Shown: piece by piece, positions 1-8,178 of the stretch
Layout: every line of letters starts with the position of its first letter
Numbering within the stretch: the stretch's first letter is position 1
From: Acidobacteriota bacterium
GTDB taxonomy: Bacteria; Acidobacteriota; Thermoanaerobaculia; Multivoradales; JBCCEF01
NCBI GenBank assembly: GCA_039028635.1
Contig: JBCCHV010000001.1
Span: 62,001-126,000, forward strand
Direction of reading: 5' to 3'
DNA: 64,000 nucleotides
Notes under the pieces: generated by a model
Databases searched by the model: none
The model's input: only the letters and a program-made list of their open reading frames with translations
Told to the model about the DNA's origin: nothing
Made by a program: the position numbers and the translations under genes

Positions 1-425
1 GGGATCTCGGACAGCACCAGGGCGGTGGAGGCGCCGTTGATGGCCAGGATGTCGGGATCGTTTTCACCGTCCGCCGACATCACGAAGGAGATGATCTGCG
101 TCTCGTGGGTGTAGCCCTCCGGGAACAGCGGGCGCAGCGGCCGATCGGTGAGGCGGCAGGTGATGATCTCCTTCTCCGAGGGCCGCCCCTCGCGCTTGAA
201 GAAGCCCCCCGGGATGCGTCCCGCCGCTGCCGTGTTCTCGCGATATTCGACGGTCAAAGGCAGGAAATCCCGCGGCCGATCGTTGCGCTTGTCCATGCAG
301 GCGGTGGTCAGGACGACGGTGTCCCCGCAGCGCACGGTGACGGAGCCGTCGGCTTGACGAGCGATACGACCGGTCTCGATGGTGATGGGTTGGGGGCCTA
401 GATCGATTTCTTTACTGATGATCAT
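1..425 (-). CDS. pnp: Polyribonucleotide nucleotidyltransferase (PNPase), N-terminal part
   Basis: N-terminal 141 or so residues of PNPase, a phosphorolytic 3'-5' exoribonuclease of the RNA degradation machinery. The gene runs off the left edge. The start [12 protein letters not shown] at 425 is followed by recognisable first RNase PH-domain motifs: [32 protein letters not shown] and [14 protein letters not shown]. It lies 146 nt downstream of rpsO on the same strand, the classic rpsO-pnp arrangement. The SD is weak (purine-rich AGAGAAAAG just before ATG). The intergenic region carries several hairpins that could be RNase processing sites. The identification is secure; the C-terminal KH and S1 domains lie outside the window. 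Confidence 0.97.
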   Translation of the reverse strand, partial: MIISKEIDLGPQPITIETGRIARQADGSVTVRCGDTVVLTTACMDKRNDRPRDFLPLTVEYRENTAAAGRIPGGFFKREGRPSEKEIITCRLTDRPLRPLFPEGYTHETQIISFVMSADGENDPDILAINGASTALVLSEI

Positions 426-511
426 CTTTTCTCTTTTCTCTTTTGCTTACCTTGACGGGGCGGAGAGGTCCGCTCCCGGGCGCGCACCAGCGCGCAGGGC
501 TGCGCGGGAAG

Positions 512-532
512 GCCGCGCCCAGCGGGCGCGGC
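512..532 (-). promoter_or_regulatory. Strong hairpin between rpsO and pnp
   Basis: A perfect 9-bp GC-rich stem (arms 512-520 and 524-532, 3-nt loop) lies in the rpsO-pnp intergenic region. A second perfect 6-bp hairpin lies closer to rpsO (TCCCTG-TTTC-CAGGGA on the minus strand). Neither is followed by a U-tract, so they are not typical intrinsic terminators. By analogy with the E. coli rpsO-pnp leader they could be an RNase-processed, PNPase-autoregulated structure; that role is inference. Confidence 0.45.
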
Positions 533-571
533 TCGCGAAGCCGATGATTTCCCTGGAAACAGGGAGGGGGA

Positions 572-841
572 CTATTTGCGCAGTCCGAGTCGCTGAATGA
601 TGGTGCGGTAGCGCTCGACGTCCTTACCCTTCATGTAGTCGAGCAGCCGCCGCCGCCGGCCGACGAGCTTGAGCAGCCCGCGCCGACTGTGGTGGTCCAG
701 CTTGTGGGATTTGAAGTGCTCCGTGAGCTCCACGATGCGCTGGGTGAGCAGCGCGACCTGTACCTCTGGAGATCCGGTGTCGTGGTCGTGGAGCTTGTAC
801 TCCGCGATGATTTCGGCTTTCTTTTCTGCTGTTTGAGCCAC
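572..841 (-). CDS. rpsO: 30S ribosomal protein S15
   Basis: Ribosomal protein S15, 89 aa, the full length for the family. It binds the central domain of 16S rRNA. Conserved features are visible: [44 protein letters not shown] and the C-terminal RLGLRK. The start is GTG at 841, supported by a strong SD (AAGGAGG, 8 nt spacing). It is followed by pnp and preceded, 166 nt away, by truB on the same strand. The gap to truB suggests it may have its own promoter, but none is convincing. Confidence 0.98.
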   Translation of the reverse strand: MAQTAEKKAEIIAEYKLHDHDTGSPEVQVALLTQRIVELTEHFKSHKLDHHSRRGLLKLVGRRRRLLDYMKGKDVERYRTIIQRLGLRK

Positions 842-1007
842 CTTTGACTCCTCCTTCTTTCACTCTCTTTCAATCAACCGCGCGACCTTACCATAAGCCC
901 TAAGCCCGCGTACGGAGCCGCCGTTTGGCTCTGCCGTCGTGCGTCGAGGCGGTCTCGCCGTTGGGTTTCGTCCTGAGCTTTGGATTTGTCCGCTGGTCGC
1001 GGAATCT

Positions 1008-1925
1008 CTATCCTTTGAAAACGATTTTGGGCTGGATAATGGCGACGCCGCGCTCGCCGATGCGTTCGGCGACGGTCCCGACGGCAAGAAATTCTTGGCG
1101 CGCGTTCATCAGCTTGATCCAGTCACCTTCGGCCTCACCGCGGTTGCGCAGCAAGACCGTCTGGCCGTGCAGGATGCGCCGCTCCTGCTGAACGTCGAGG
1201 GCGACCTCTTCGAAGGGCAGGCGGATCTGGTCGAAGGGTATCCAGGCGGCGCCGAAGTCGGTGCCCGCATCGCAGCGCTCGGCGAGCTCACCGAGGGTGA
1301 GGCCGTCGGCGAGGGCGAAGGGGCCGACCTGTAGCCGGCGCAGCCGCGCCAGGTGGGCGCCGCAGCCCACCGCCTGACCGGTGTCGTGGGCCAGGGTGCG
1401 GGCGTAGGTGCCGGAGGAGCAGCGCAGCACGAACTCGAGGCGATCGTCGAGGATCTCGCCCTGCGGCGACCACTCGTAGACCGTCACCCGCTTGGGCTCC
1501 TGCGGCACTTCCTGTCCTTCCCGGGCGAGCTCGTAGTACTTCTTCCCCTTGTGCTTCTTGGCCGAGTAGGGAGGGGGAAGATGATCGAGCTCACCCTCGA
1601 GGGCGGCCATCGCTTCGTGCACCGCCGCCAGCGTCAAGTCGGCCGTCGAGTGCTCGGCGACCACCTGTCCGGCGGCATCGTAGGTGTCCGTGACCTGACC
1701 GAAATGAAGCGTTCCCTCGTAGACCTTCGGGGCCCGGATCAGAAAGCGCGTCAGGCGGGTGGCAGCGCCGACCGTCAGCACCAGCAGGCCGGTGGCCTCT
1801 GGATCGAGGGTGCCGCAGTGCCCGATCTTGCGGGTGCCGAGGATGCGACGCGCCTTCTGCACCACGTCGTGGGAAGTGCCGCCGGCTTCTTTGTCGACCA
1901 GCAGGAGTCCTTGCTTCTGGTTCAT
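1008..1925 (-). CDS. truB: tRNA pseudouridine(55) synthase
   Basis: TruB, 305 aa, makes pseudouridine 55 in the T-loop of tRNAs. The start at MNQKQGLLLVDK is chosen over an upstream in-frame extension, because the extension overlaps nrnA and is low-complexity. The catalytic motif GTLDPEATGLL places the nucleophile at about Asp41. The YSAKKHKGKKYYELAR and RCSSGTYARTLAHDTG blocks are typical of TruB, and the C-terminal 60 residues look like a PUA domain. It starts 7 nt after nrnA, so the two are co-transcribed. In many bacteria ribF would lie between truB and rpsO; it is absent here. Confidence 0.97.
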   Translation of the reverse strand: MNQKQGLLLVDKEAGGTSHDVVQKARRILGTRKIGHCGTLDPEATGLLVLTVGAATRLTRFLIRAPKVYEGTLHFGQVTDTYDAAGQVVAEHSTADLTLAAVHEAMAALEGELDHLPPPYSAKKHKGKKYYELAREGQEVPQEPKRVTVYEWSPQGEILDDRLEFVLRCSSGTYARTLAHDTGQAVGCGAHLARLRRLQVGPFALADGLTLGELAERCDAGTDFGAAWIPFDQIRLPFEEVALDVQQERRILHGQTVLLRNRGEAEGDWIKLMNARQEFLAVGTVAERIGERGVAIIQPKIVFKG

Positions 1926-1932
1926 GGCCGCT

Positions 1933-2910
1933 TCAGAGGGCCGCTTCGAGGGCGGCGATGAGTTGATGGCGAACGCTGTCGGCGGTGCCGGTGAGCACCA
2001 GGCCGGCGGCGTTGCGGTGGCCACCGCCGCCGTGGGCGCTGGCGATCTTCTCGACATCGGTGTCGCCGCGGCTGCGCAGGGAGACCTTGAAGTCGCCCTC
2101 CGGGCGCTGGCGAATCAGCGCGACGGCGTCGACGCCGGCGATCGAGCGCGGAAAGTCGATCAGGCCTTCGCTGTCACCGGCGACGGCACCGGCGCGCTCG
2201 AACATGTCGAGGTCGAGATGGACCGTGGCGATGCGTCCGCCGGCGTGCAGCTCGAGGGTGGCCAGCATCTCGCCGAGCAATCGCATCATGCCTTCCGGCT
2301 GGCTCTCGTAGACCCACTGCGAGACCTGCTCCGGGCGCGCCCCTTCGCGCACCAGCGCGGCGGCTGCTTCGAATGCCGCGGGAGTGGCGTTGGCGAAGCG
2401 AAAGCCGCCGGTGTCGGTGACCAGGGTGAGGTAGAGGGCAGTCGCCGTGGTGGCGTCCACCGGCAGCTTCATGGTGCAGGCCAAACGATAGATCATCTCA
2501 CCGACGGACGGAGCCGAGGCGTCGACCCAGTTGACCCGGCCGTAGACCTGATTGCCGAGATGGTGGTCGACATTGATGGTGGTGATGTCCGCGAGATGGT
2601 CCTCGAGGCCGGATCGGTCCGGACTCGGGCACTCGAGCATGATCATGGCATCGAAGCCATCCGGAAAGGCCGCTGGAGGAGTCTCCCCGAGGTGGATCCC
2701 GTCGATTCCCGGCAAAGCCAGATAGATGCTGGGAGCGGGGTCGCGGTACCAAAGGGTCACCGCCTTGCCGAGGCCGCGCAGGAGGCGCGCCAGAGCCAGC
2801 CCCGAGGCGATGGCGTCGCCATCGGGGTTGATGTGACTGGTGATCACGAAGCGGCGCCCTTGGCGCAGGCTCGCGACGAGATCGTCCGGGGCATTGGCCT
2901 TAGTCGTCAT
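1933..2910 (-). CDS. nrnA: DHH/DHHA1-family oligoribonuclease/pAp phosphatase (NrnA-like)
   Basis: 325-aa DHH-superfamily phosphoesterase of the NrnA type. It is expected to degrade nanoRNAs and dephosphorylate pAp using Mn2+. Metal-binding motifs are visible in order: SHINPDGDAIAS near the N-terminus, the DHH motif in NVDHHLGN, DTGGFRFAN, and the DHHA1 glycine motif HGGGGHRNAAG near the C-terminus. The start at MTTKANAPDD has the SD AGGAG and overlaps the end of ylxP by 11 nt, so translation is coupled. It sits where rbfA-nrnA-truB is usual, but there is no rbfA. Confidence 0.93.
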   Translation of the reverse strand: MTTKANAPDDLVASLRQGRRFVITSHINPDGDAIASGLALARLLRGLGKAVTLWYRDPAPSIYLALPGIDGIHLGETPPAAFPDGFDAMIMLECPSPDRSGLEDHLADITTINVDHHLGNQVYGRVNWVDASAPSVGEMIYRLACTMKLPVDATTATALYLTLVTDTGGFRFANATPAAFEAAAALVREGARPEQVSQWVYESQPEGMMRLLGEMLATLELHAGGRIATVHLDLDMFERAGAVAGDSEGLIDFPRSIAGVDAVALIRQRPEGDFKVSLRSRGDTDVEKIASAHGGGGHRNAAGLVLTGTADSVRHQLIAALEAAL

Positions 2911-3292
2911 CTGGTTCTCCTGCGCCGCTCGTGCTCCAGTCGCCTGCGCCGTCGCCGTCCCAAGGGTTGTCCGACCAGCCTGCGGCCTCGGACTCGGCAT
3001 GTCCATCGATCCAGCGCGGCTCCCAGCGCAGCAGAAGGGCTTCCGCCGAGTCTTCGGCGAGGCGCCGCACGTCGTCGAGCTTGCGCTCCAGGTCGAGGGC
3101 GTCGCTGGTGACGGCGGCGACCGAGATCTCGCTTCGCTGATGCAGCTCCTGGAAGCCGGTTTCGGCCACCGAGACGCGGCAGCGGGCGTGGATTCGATCG
3201 ACCAGCGAGCGCACCGTGCGGCGCTTTTCCTTCAGGCTCCGGGCTCCGGGCAGGTGCAGCTCGAAGCTCACAACGGCAATATGGACCGACAT
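2900..3292 (-). CDS. ylxP: DUF503 (YlxP-like) protein
   Basis: 130-aa protein. The first ~90 residues match the DUF503/YlxP family: MSVHIAVVSFELHLPGARSL, LKEKRRTVRSLVDRIHARCRVSVAE, and a short C-terminal block with WIDG. The C-terminal tail after residue ~100 is rich in Gly, Asp and Trp and is not part of the domain. YlxP is a small RbfA-like ribosome-associated protein of uncertain role, normally encoded between infB and rbfA. It is 62 nt downstream of infB and overlaps nrnA by 11 nt. Since no rbfA gene is present in this operon, it could cover part of that function; that is speculation. Confidence 0.85.
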   Translation of the reverse strand: MSVHIAVVSFELHLPGARSLKEKRRTVRSLVDRIHARCRVSVAETGFQELHQRSEISVAAVTSDALDLERKLDDVRRLAEDSAEALLLRWEPRWIDGHAESEAAGWSDNPWDGDGAGDWSTSGAGEPDDD

Positions 3293-3354
3293 CGACGAGA
3301 CCTCGACGGGAGTGGGGCGGGGGCGCCCCGGGGTGCTGACCAGAAGGGCCGCCG

Positions 3355-5772
3355 CTACAGGGTGGCGGCGACCTCTTCCTTGACGAAGGCCTCGATGACG
3401 TCGCCGGGCTTGACGTCCTGGAACCGTTCCAGGCCGATACCGCAGTCGAAGCCCGACCGCACTTCGGCGACGTCGTCCTTGAAGCGCCGGAGGGAGCTGA
3501 TCTTGCCCTCGTAGACCACCACGTTGTCACGCAGCAGGCGAACCGCGGCGTTGCGCGGAATGTTGCCGTCGATGACGTGGCAGCCGGCGACGGTGCCGAT
3601 CTTCGGCACCTTGAAGGTCTCGCGAACCTCGGCTTGGCCAGTGCTGACCTCGCGGAAGGTCGGGTCGAGGAGTCCGGCCATCGCCTTGCGCAGCTCTTCG
3701 GTGAGCTCGTAGATCACCGTGTGCGAGCGAATCTCGACCTCTTCCTTCTCGGCGAGCTCCATGGCCTTGCGCTCGGGGCGGACGTTGAATCCGATGATCA
3801 GAGCGTTCGAGGCCGATGCCAGAAGCACATCGTTGACCGACACGGCGCCGACGCCGGAGCTCAGGACCTGCACCTTGACCTTGTCCGTGCCGACCTTGGC
3901 GAGCGTGTCCTTGAGCACCTCGATGGAGCCCTGGACGTCACCCTTGAGGACCACCGGAAGCTCCTTGACCTCGCCTTCCTGGATGCGGTCGAAGAGCTGT
4001 TCGAGGGACAGCTTCGAGGTCCCGATGGAGCCGAGATCCTTGCGTCGCTGCTCCTGCTGGCGGTGCTCGGCGATGCTGCGCGCCTTGACCTCGTCCTCGA
4101 CCACCTGCAGCACGTCACCGGCGTCCGGAACATCGGTCAGGCCGGTGATCTCGACGGGGGTCGCCGGGCCGGCCTCGGTGATGCGCTCGGCAAGATCGTT
4201 GGTCATCGCCCGCACCCGGCCGACGGTGGCGCCGGCGACGAAGGAATCTCCCACCGAGAGGGTGCCGTTCTGAACCAGCACGGTGGCCACGATGCCGCGG
4301 CCGACCTCTTTGCGCGCCTCGAGCACGACCCCCTGGGCGGCGATCTCCGGGCTGGCCTTGAGCTCGAGCAGGTCGGCGGTCAGCAGGATCATCTCGAGCA
4401 GGTCTGGAATGCGCTCCCGCTTGAGGGCGGAAATCTCCACCGACACCGTGTCACCGCCCCAGTCCTCTACCAGCAGCTCGCGCTCGGCGAGCTCTTTCTT
4501 GACGCGATCGGGGTTGGCGTTCTCTTTGTCGATCTTGTTGATGGCGACGATGATCGGCACCTTGGCGGCGCGGGCGTGGTCGATGGCCTCGATAGTCTGA
4601 GGCATGACGCCGTCGTCCGCCGCCACCACCAAGACCACGATGTCGGTGACCCCGGCGCCGCGGGCGCGCATCATGGTGAAGGCCTCGTGGCCGGGGGTGT
4701 CGACGAAGACGATCTTCTTGTCCTTGGCCTCGCCGGCGCGCACCTCGTAGGCACCGATGTGCTGAGTGATGCCACCGTGCTCGCCTTCGGCGACGCGCGA
4801 CTCCCGGATGGCGTCGAGGAGCGACGTCTTGCCGTGGTCGACGTGTCCCATGATGGTCACCACCGGGGCACGCGGGTCGGATCCGGCCGGGGTCTCGCCG
4901 CGGGCGCTCTCGAGGTTGAGCTGGACTTCTTCCTCGAAGGACACGATCATCGCCTCGATACCGAACTCCATGGCGATCTCCTCCGCTAGGTCGGTCTCGA
5001 GAACGTGGTTGATGTTGGCCATCAGACCGCGCTGGAAAAGCGTCTTGATCAACTCCTTGGACTTGATGCCGAGCTTGTCCGCGAACTCGCGCACGGTCAT
5101 GCCCTCGCTGATCATCACCGGGCCCTCCGGGCGGCCCTTGGCGAAGGACACCTCGCTGGTGGAGGTCGACTTCTGCTCGGCCTTGCGCTGGGCGCGGCGC
5201 TTGCGGCGACTGGTCTTCGGAACCACCGGCGCCTTGGGGGCCTCCGGCTCCTTGTCGAGTTCCTCGACGGCACCGCGGAAGCTCTCCAGCTCCGCCTGCT
5301 CGTCGGGGACGTCCGGACGGCGCCCCTTCTTGTCCTTCTTGGGACGCTCCTTGCGCGGTGCCTCGGGCGGCGCTGCCGGAGCCGGGGCGGGCGCTGCCGC
5401 CGCCACCGCTTCCGTTGCGGCGGGCTTTTCCGGCTCGGCCTTGGCCTTGCGCGAGACCGGCAGGTTTTGAATCTTCGGCTCGACCTTCTGAATCAAGGTG
5501 CGCGGACGAGACGGGCGCAGCGGATTGGTTGGTGCACGACGCGGCATCCGCCGCCGCAGGTTGGCGGCTTCGTTGGTCTGCGGCGCATCGCGCAGAATGA
5601 CCTCGCGGGGGTGGGGGAGCTTCTTCCCCTGGAGGATCGCCTGGATGATGTCGGTGTCGATATGGGCGTCGTCGCCCTCGACCCGCACTCCGATCGATTT
5701 CAGCTTGAAGACAAGGTCCTGGTTGGGGATCCCCATCTTCTTCGCCAAGTCTTGAACCCGAATCTTTCCCAT
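3355..5772 (-). CDS. infB: Translation initiation factor IF-2
   Basis: IF-2, 805 aa, a GTPase that brings initiator fMet-tRNA to the 30S subunit. The start [14 protein letters not shown] has the SD GGAGAGAAG; the 17-residue upstream extension is rejected. Domains: a first IF2_N module (about 1-52); a long Pro/Ala/Lys-rich linker; a second IF2_N module ([19 protein letters not shown]); the G domain with GHVDHGKT (about 307-314), DTPGHEAF and NKID; then domains II-IV ending in a C-terminal fMet-tRNA-binding region with [10 protein letters not shown]. It lies 72 nt after nusA. ylxR and the L7Ae-like gene often found in that gap are absent. Confidence 0.98.
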   Translation of the reverse strand: MGKIRVQDLAKKMGIPNQDLVFKLKSIGVRVEGDDAHIDTDIIQAILQGKKLPHPREVILRDAPQTNEAANLRRRMPRRAPTNPLRPSRPRTLIQKVEPKIQNLPVSRKAKAEPEKPAATEAVAAAAPAPAPAAPPEAPRKERPKKDKKGRRPDVPDEQAELESFRGAVEELDKEPEAPKAPVVPKTSRRKRRAQRKAEQKSTSTSEVSFAKGRPEGPVMISEGMTVREFADKLGIKSKELIKTLFQRGLMANINHVLETDLAEEIAMEFGIEAMIVSFEEEVQLNLESARGETPAGSDPRAPVVTIMGHVDHGKTSLLDAIRESRVAEGEHGGITQHIGAYEVRAGEAKDKKIVFVDTPGHEAFTMMRARGAGVTDIVVLVVAADDGVMPQTIEAIDHARAAKVPIIVAINKIDKENANPDRVKKELAERELLVEDWGGDTVSVEISALKRERIPDLLEMILLTADLLELKASPEIAAQGVVLEARKEVGRGIVATVLVQNGTLSVGDSFVAGATVGRVRAMTNDLAERITEAGPATPVEITGLTDVPDAGDVLQVVEDEVKARSIAEHRQQEQRRKDLGSIGTSKLSLEQLFDRIQEGEVKELPVVLKGDVQGSIEVLKDTLAKVGTDKVKVQVLSSGVGAVSVNDVLLASASNALIIGFNVRPERKAMELAEKEEVEIRSHTVIYELTEELRKAMAGLLDPTFREVSTGQAEVRETFKVPKIGTVAGCHVIDGNIPRNAAVRLLRDNVVVYEGKISSLRRFKDDVAEVRSGFDCGIGLERFQDVKPGDVIEAFVKEEVAATL

Positions 5773-5844
5773 CTTCTCTCCAAACCTCTGTGAGCTACCG
5801 AGGAGTCCCCGCGAAACGGCCACCCCTGATGCGCTGGTGGTCGC

Positions 5845-7371
5845 TTACTCCGATTCCTCGCCTTCGGGTTCCACTTCTGCCTGCTCGCCTTCCTCGTCGG
5901 CGGTCCGCTGAGCCAGCGTATCGCGCAGCTGCTCGCTCTCGTGGAAGGCCTGGTTGAGGGCCGCCATGAAGTCCTGGTCGCCCATCGTCGAAGAGCTGCT
6001 CTCCGGCTCTTGCAAGCTCAGGCCCTCGCCGAGGGCCTCCTGATCGAGACGGGTCTTCTCCGCGAGCGCCCACTCCAGCAGGCCCTCGGCGGTCTTCTCT
6101 CCGACGCCCTCGACGGCCGACAGGCTGGCGACGTCGGTGGCGAGCAGATTTCCGAGCACTCCGAAGCCGGCCTCGGCGAGCTTCTCGGCGGTCTTGGCGC
6201 CGATCCCGGGAGCCTTGGTGAGGTCGATCTCGACCGCCTCCGCCACCTGATCTTCGGACTCCGCCTCGCTCATCGCGTTCTGCAGCATGCGCGCCAGGGC
6301 ATCGGCGACCTCGTCCTTGACGTCGGTCTCGCTCTTGATGTCGATCTTGGCACCGATCAGCTCGGCGGCGAGGCGAACGTTCTGGCCGCGCTTGCCGATG
6401 GCGAGGGAGAGCTGCTCGTCCTCGACGATGACATCGAGGTGCGGATACTCGCCCGGGTGGGTGACCGACACGCGGGTGATCTTGGCCGGCGCCAGAGCGC
6501 TCTGGGCGAAGGTCACCAGGTCGTCGCTGTACTCGATGATGTCGATCTTCTCGCCGCGCAGCTCGCGGATGATGGACTGGACCCGGGAGCCCTTCATGCC
6601 GACGCAGGCGCCGACCGGATCGACGTCGCGCTCGCGGCTGTAGACGGCGACCTTGGCGCGCTCGCCGGGAGCCCGCACGGCATTCTTGATCACCACCGTG
6701 CCGTCGTAGATCTCCGGCACCTCCATCTCGAAGAGCTTGACCAGCAGGCGCGGATCGGTGCGCGAGATCACAACCTGCGGGCCCTTCGGCTGGGTGTGGA
6801 CGTCGACGATCACGGCGCGAATCCGCTCGCCCTGGCTGTAGCGCTCGTGGCGCGACTGCTCGCTGCGCGGCACGACCGCCTCGGTGCGGCCGAGGTCGAT
6901 GATGATGTCGCCGCGCTCGAAGCGCTTGACGGTGCCGTTGATGACCTCGCCGACGCGGTCGATGAACTCGTCGTGGATGTTCTCGCGCTCGGCCTCCCGC
7001 ACCCGCTGGTAGAGCACCTGCTTGGCGGACTGGGCGGCGATGCGGCCGAGGCCTTCGGTCGAGATCGGCAGCAATACCTCGCCTCCGACCTCGACATCGG
7101 CTTGGTGCTCACGGGCCTCTTCCAGAGTCCACTCGGCGAGGGGATCCTCGACCTCTTCGACCACCTGCTTGACGATGTGGGCGGTGAACTGACCGGTTTC
7201 CCGATCGAGGTGAGCCCGCACCGGCTCTTTGATCCGGTGCTGCTTCTTGGCCGCCGAGGCCATCGCGTCTTCGAGGGCGCTGATCCAGCGATCGAGCTCG
7301 ATATCCTTCTCGCGCGCGACCTGCTGGAGGATCTCGTTGAGGTTGACTTCCGAAGCTTGTGCCTGCGGCAT
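5845..7371 (-). CDS. nusA: Transcription termination/antitermination protein NusA
   Basis: NusA, 508 aa, binds RNA polymerase and modulates pausing, termination and antitermination. In order: N-terminal RNAP-binding domain (NLNEILQQVAREKDIE), S1 domain (GEVINGTVKRFERGDIIIDLG), KH1 and KH2 (VGACVGMKGSRVQSIIREL; LAIGKRGQNVRLAAELIG), then a helix-hairpin-helix region (APGIGAKTAEKLAEAGF; VEGVGEKTAEGLLEWA). The last ~70 residues are acidic and Glu-rich. It begins 12 nt after rimP. NusA is known to stimulate termination at hairpin sites, so the terminator in this operon's own leader (7881-7906) is a plausible autoregulatory target. Confidence 0.98.
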   Translation of the reverse strand: MPQAQASEVNLNEILQQVAREKDIELDRWISALEDAMASAAKKQHRIKEPVRAHLDRETGQFTAHIVKQVVEEVEDPLAEWTLEEAREHQADVEVGGEVLLPISTEGLGRIAAQSAKQVLYQRVREAERENIHDEFIDRVGEVINGTVKRFERGDIIIDLGRTEAVVPRSEQSRHERYSQGERIRAVIVDVHTQPKGPQVVISRTDPRLLVKLFEMEVPEIYDGTVVIKNAVRAPGERAKVAVYSRERDVDPVGACVGMKGSRVQSIIRELRGEKIDIIEYSDDLVTFAQSALAPAKITRVSVTHPGEYPHLDVIVEDEQLSLAIGKRGQNVRLAAELIGAKIDIKSETDVKDEVADALARMLQNAMSEAESEDQVAEAVEIDLTKAPGIGAKTAEKLAEAGFGVLGNLLATDVASLSAVEGVGEKTAEGLLEWALAEKTRLDQEALGEGLSLQEPESSSSTMGDQDFMAALNQAFHESEQLRDTLAQRTADEEGEQAEVEPEGEESE

Positions 7372-7383
7372 CCTGGGACCTTC

Positions 7384-7863
7384 CTATAGTTCAATCTCGA
7401 GGCGCGCCTTGACGACTCCGTCGAGGGCGAGCTCGATGCGTTCGCCATCGTCGAGCTCGAGGACGGCCGTGTCGCCGTCGGCGAGCCCTTCGAGGCGCCC
7501 GACATGGGTTTCCTTCCGCCCGTCCGAATAGTGGGTCACCCGCACCCGGTGACCGGCGAAGCGCTCGTAGTCGGACGCCTTGTAGAGCGGCCGGTCGAGG
7601 CCTGGCGAGCTGACCTCCAGCAGATAGCGCTGTTGGCCGAAGTCGACGACGTCGAGCAGCGCAGAGATCTGTTTCGAAATCGTTTCGCAGTCGCCGTGGG
7701 TGATACCGCCCTCGCGATCGATCACCAGCCTGAGAGTTCCCCCGGCGAGCTCGCTGTTGAGAAGCTCGCAGCCGGCCCAGCGGGCGATGGCGTGGAACTC
7801 CTCTTCGAGGTCTGGGCTGATCGTCTTCGGGCCTCGGCTTTGCGCCTTGTTCATACTCGTCAT
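7384..7863 (-). CDS. rimP: Ribosome maturation factor RimP
   Basis: RimP, about 159 aa, needed for 30S subunit maturation. Family blocks are visible: GCELLNSELAGGTLRLVIDREGGITHGDCETISKQ (split here for reading), the LEVSSPGLDRPL motif, and a C-terminal SH3-like barrel (GRLEGLADGDTAVLELDDGERIEL). The start is ATG 7863 or the in-frame ATG 7854; neither has a strong SD. A further upstream in-frame extension would run through the leader terminator hairpin and is rejected. First gene of the rimP-nusA-infB operon, 12 nt before nusA. Confidence 0.92.
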   Translation of the reverse strand: MTSMNKAQSRGPKTISPDLEEEFHAIARWAGCELLNSELAGGTLRLVIDREGGITHGDCETISKQISALLDVVDFGQQRYLLEVSSPGLDRPLYKASDYERFAGHRVRVTHYSDGRKETHVGRLEGLADGDTAVLELDDGERIELALDGVVKARLEIEL

Positions 7864-7880
7864 TCCGTGCTCTCGACAAC

Positions 7881-7906
7881 AAAAAAAGTGGGCGTGTGGC
7901 CCACTT
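7881..7906 (-). terminator. Intrinsic terminator/attenuator in the rimP-nusA-infB leader
   Basis: On the minus strand an 8-bp perfect stem (AAGTGGGC/GCCCACTT, 5-nt loop, 7886-7906) runs straight into seven or eight T residues. It ends 17 nt before the rimP start and lies about 25 nt downstream of the predicted transcription start. A terminator between a promoter and its first gene is the layout of an attenuator. The plus strand has no T-run after the stem, so it does not serve htrA. Confidence 0.8.
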
Positions 7907-7937
7907 CCTCTCATTGCCAAGGCAAGCTGGCGGGTGA

Positions 7938-7966
7938 AGTCTAGAACATCGTGCTCGCCAGTTCAA
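7938..7966 (-). promoter_or_regulatory. Sigma70-type promoter of the rimP operon
   Basis: On the minus strand TTGAAC (7961-7966), a 17-bp spacer and TAGACT (7938-7943). The predicted start is near 7931, giving a leader of about 68 nt that contains the terminator hairpin. Both hexamers match the consensus at 4 of 6 positions with ideal spacing. Confidence 0.65.
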
Positions 7967-8178
7967 GATATCGGCCAGGGCCTTGCGGCAGGCTCCCGGT
8001 CCCGAAAAGGTGCCAATCTGACACCCTGTTGAAGGACCTGGACCCGGCGGCCGTGGAATCTCGGGCGGACGGTCTTGGCAAGACATTTGCTTTTCTCCTT
8101 GGTCCAAGTCCGCCGAGGGCCAGCGCGGATGAACAAAGCAGACGCAAGCACCCAGACTGGTAGCGAGAGGAATCACCC

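Noticed and set aside
3524-5800. Long plus-strand open frames opposite infB and nusA
   Set aside because: Their Leu/Ala/Gly/Arg/His-rich translations mirror the minus-strand codon bias; the minus frames encode clear IF-2 and NusA.
7864-7920. N-terminal extension of rimP beginning MAMRGSGPHAHFF
   Set aside because: It would be encoded by the terminator hairpin and T-run of the leader and has no match to the RimP family.
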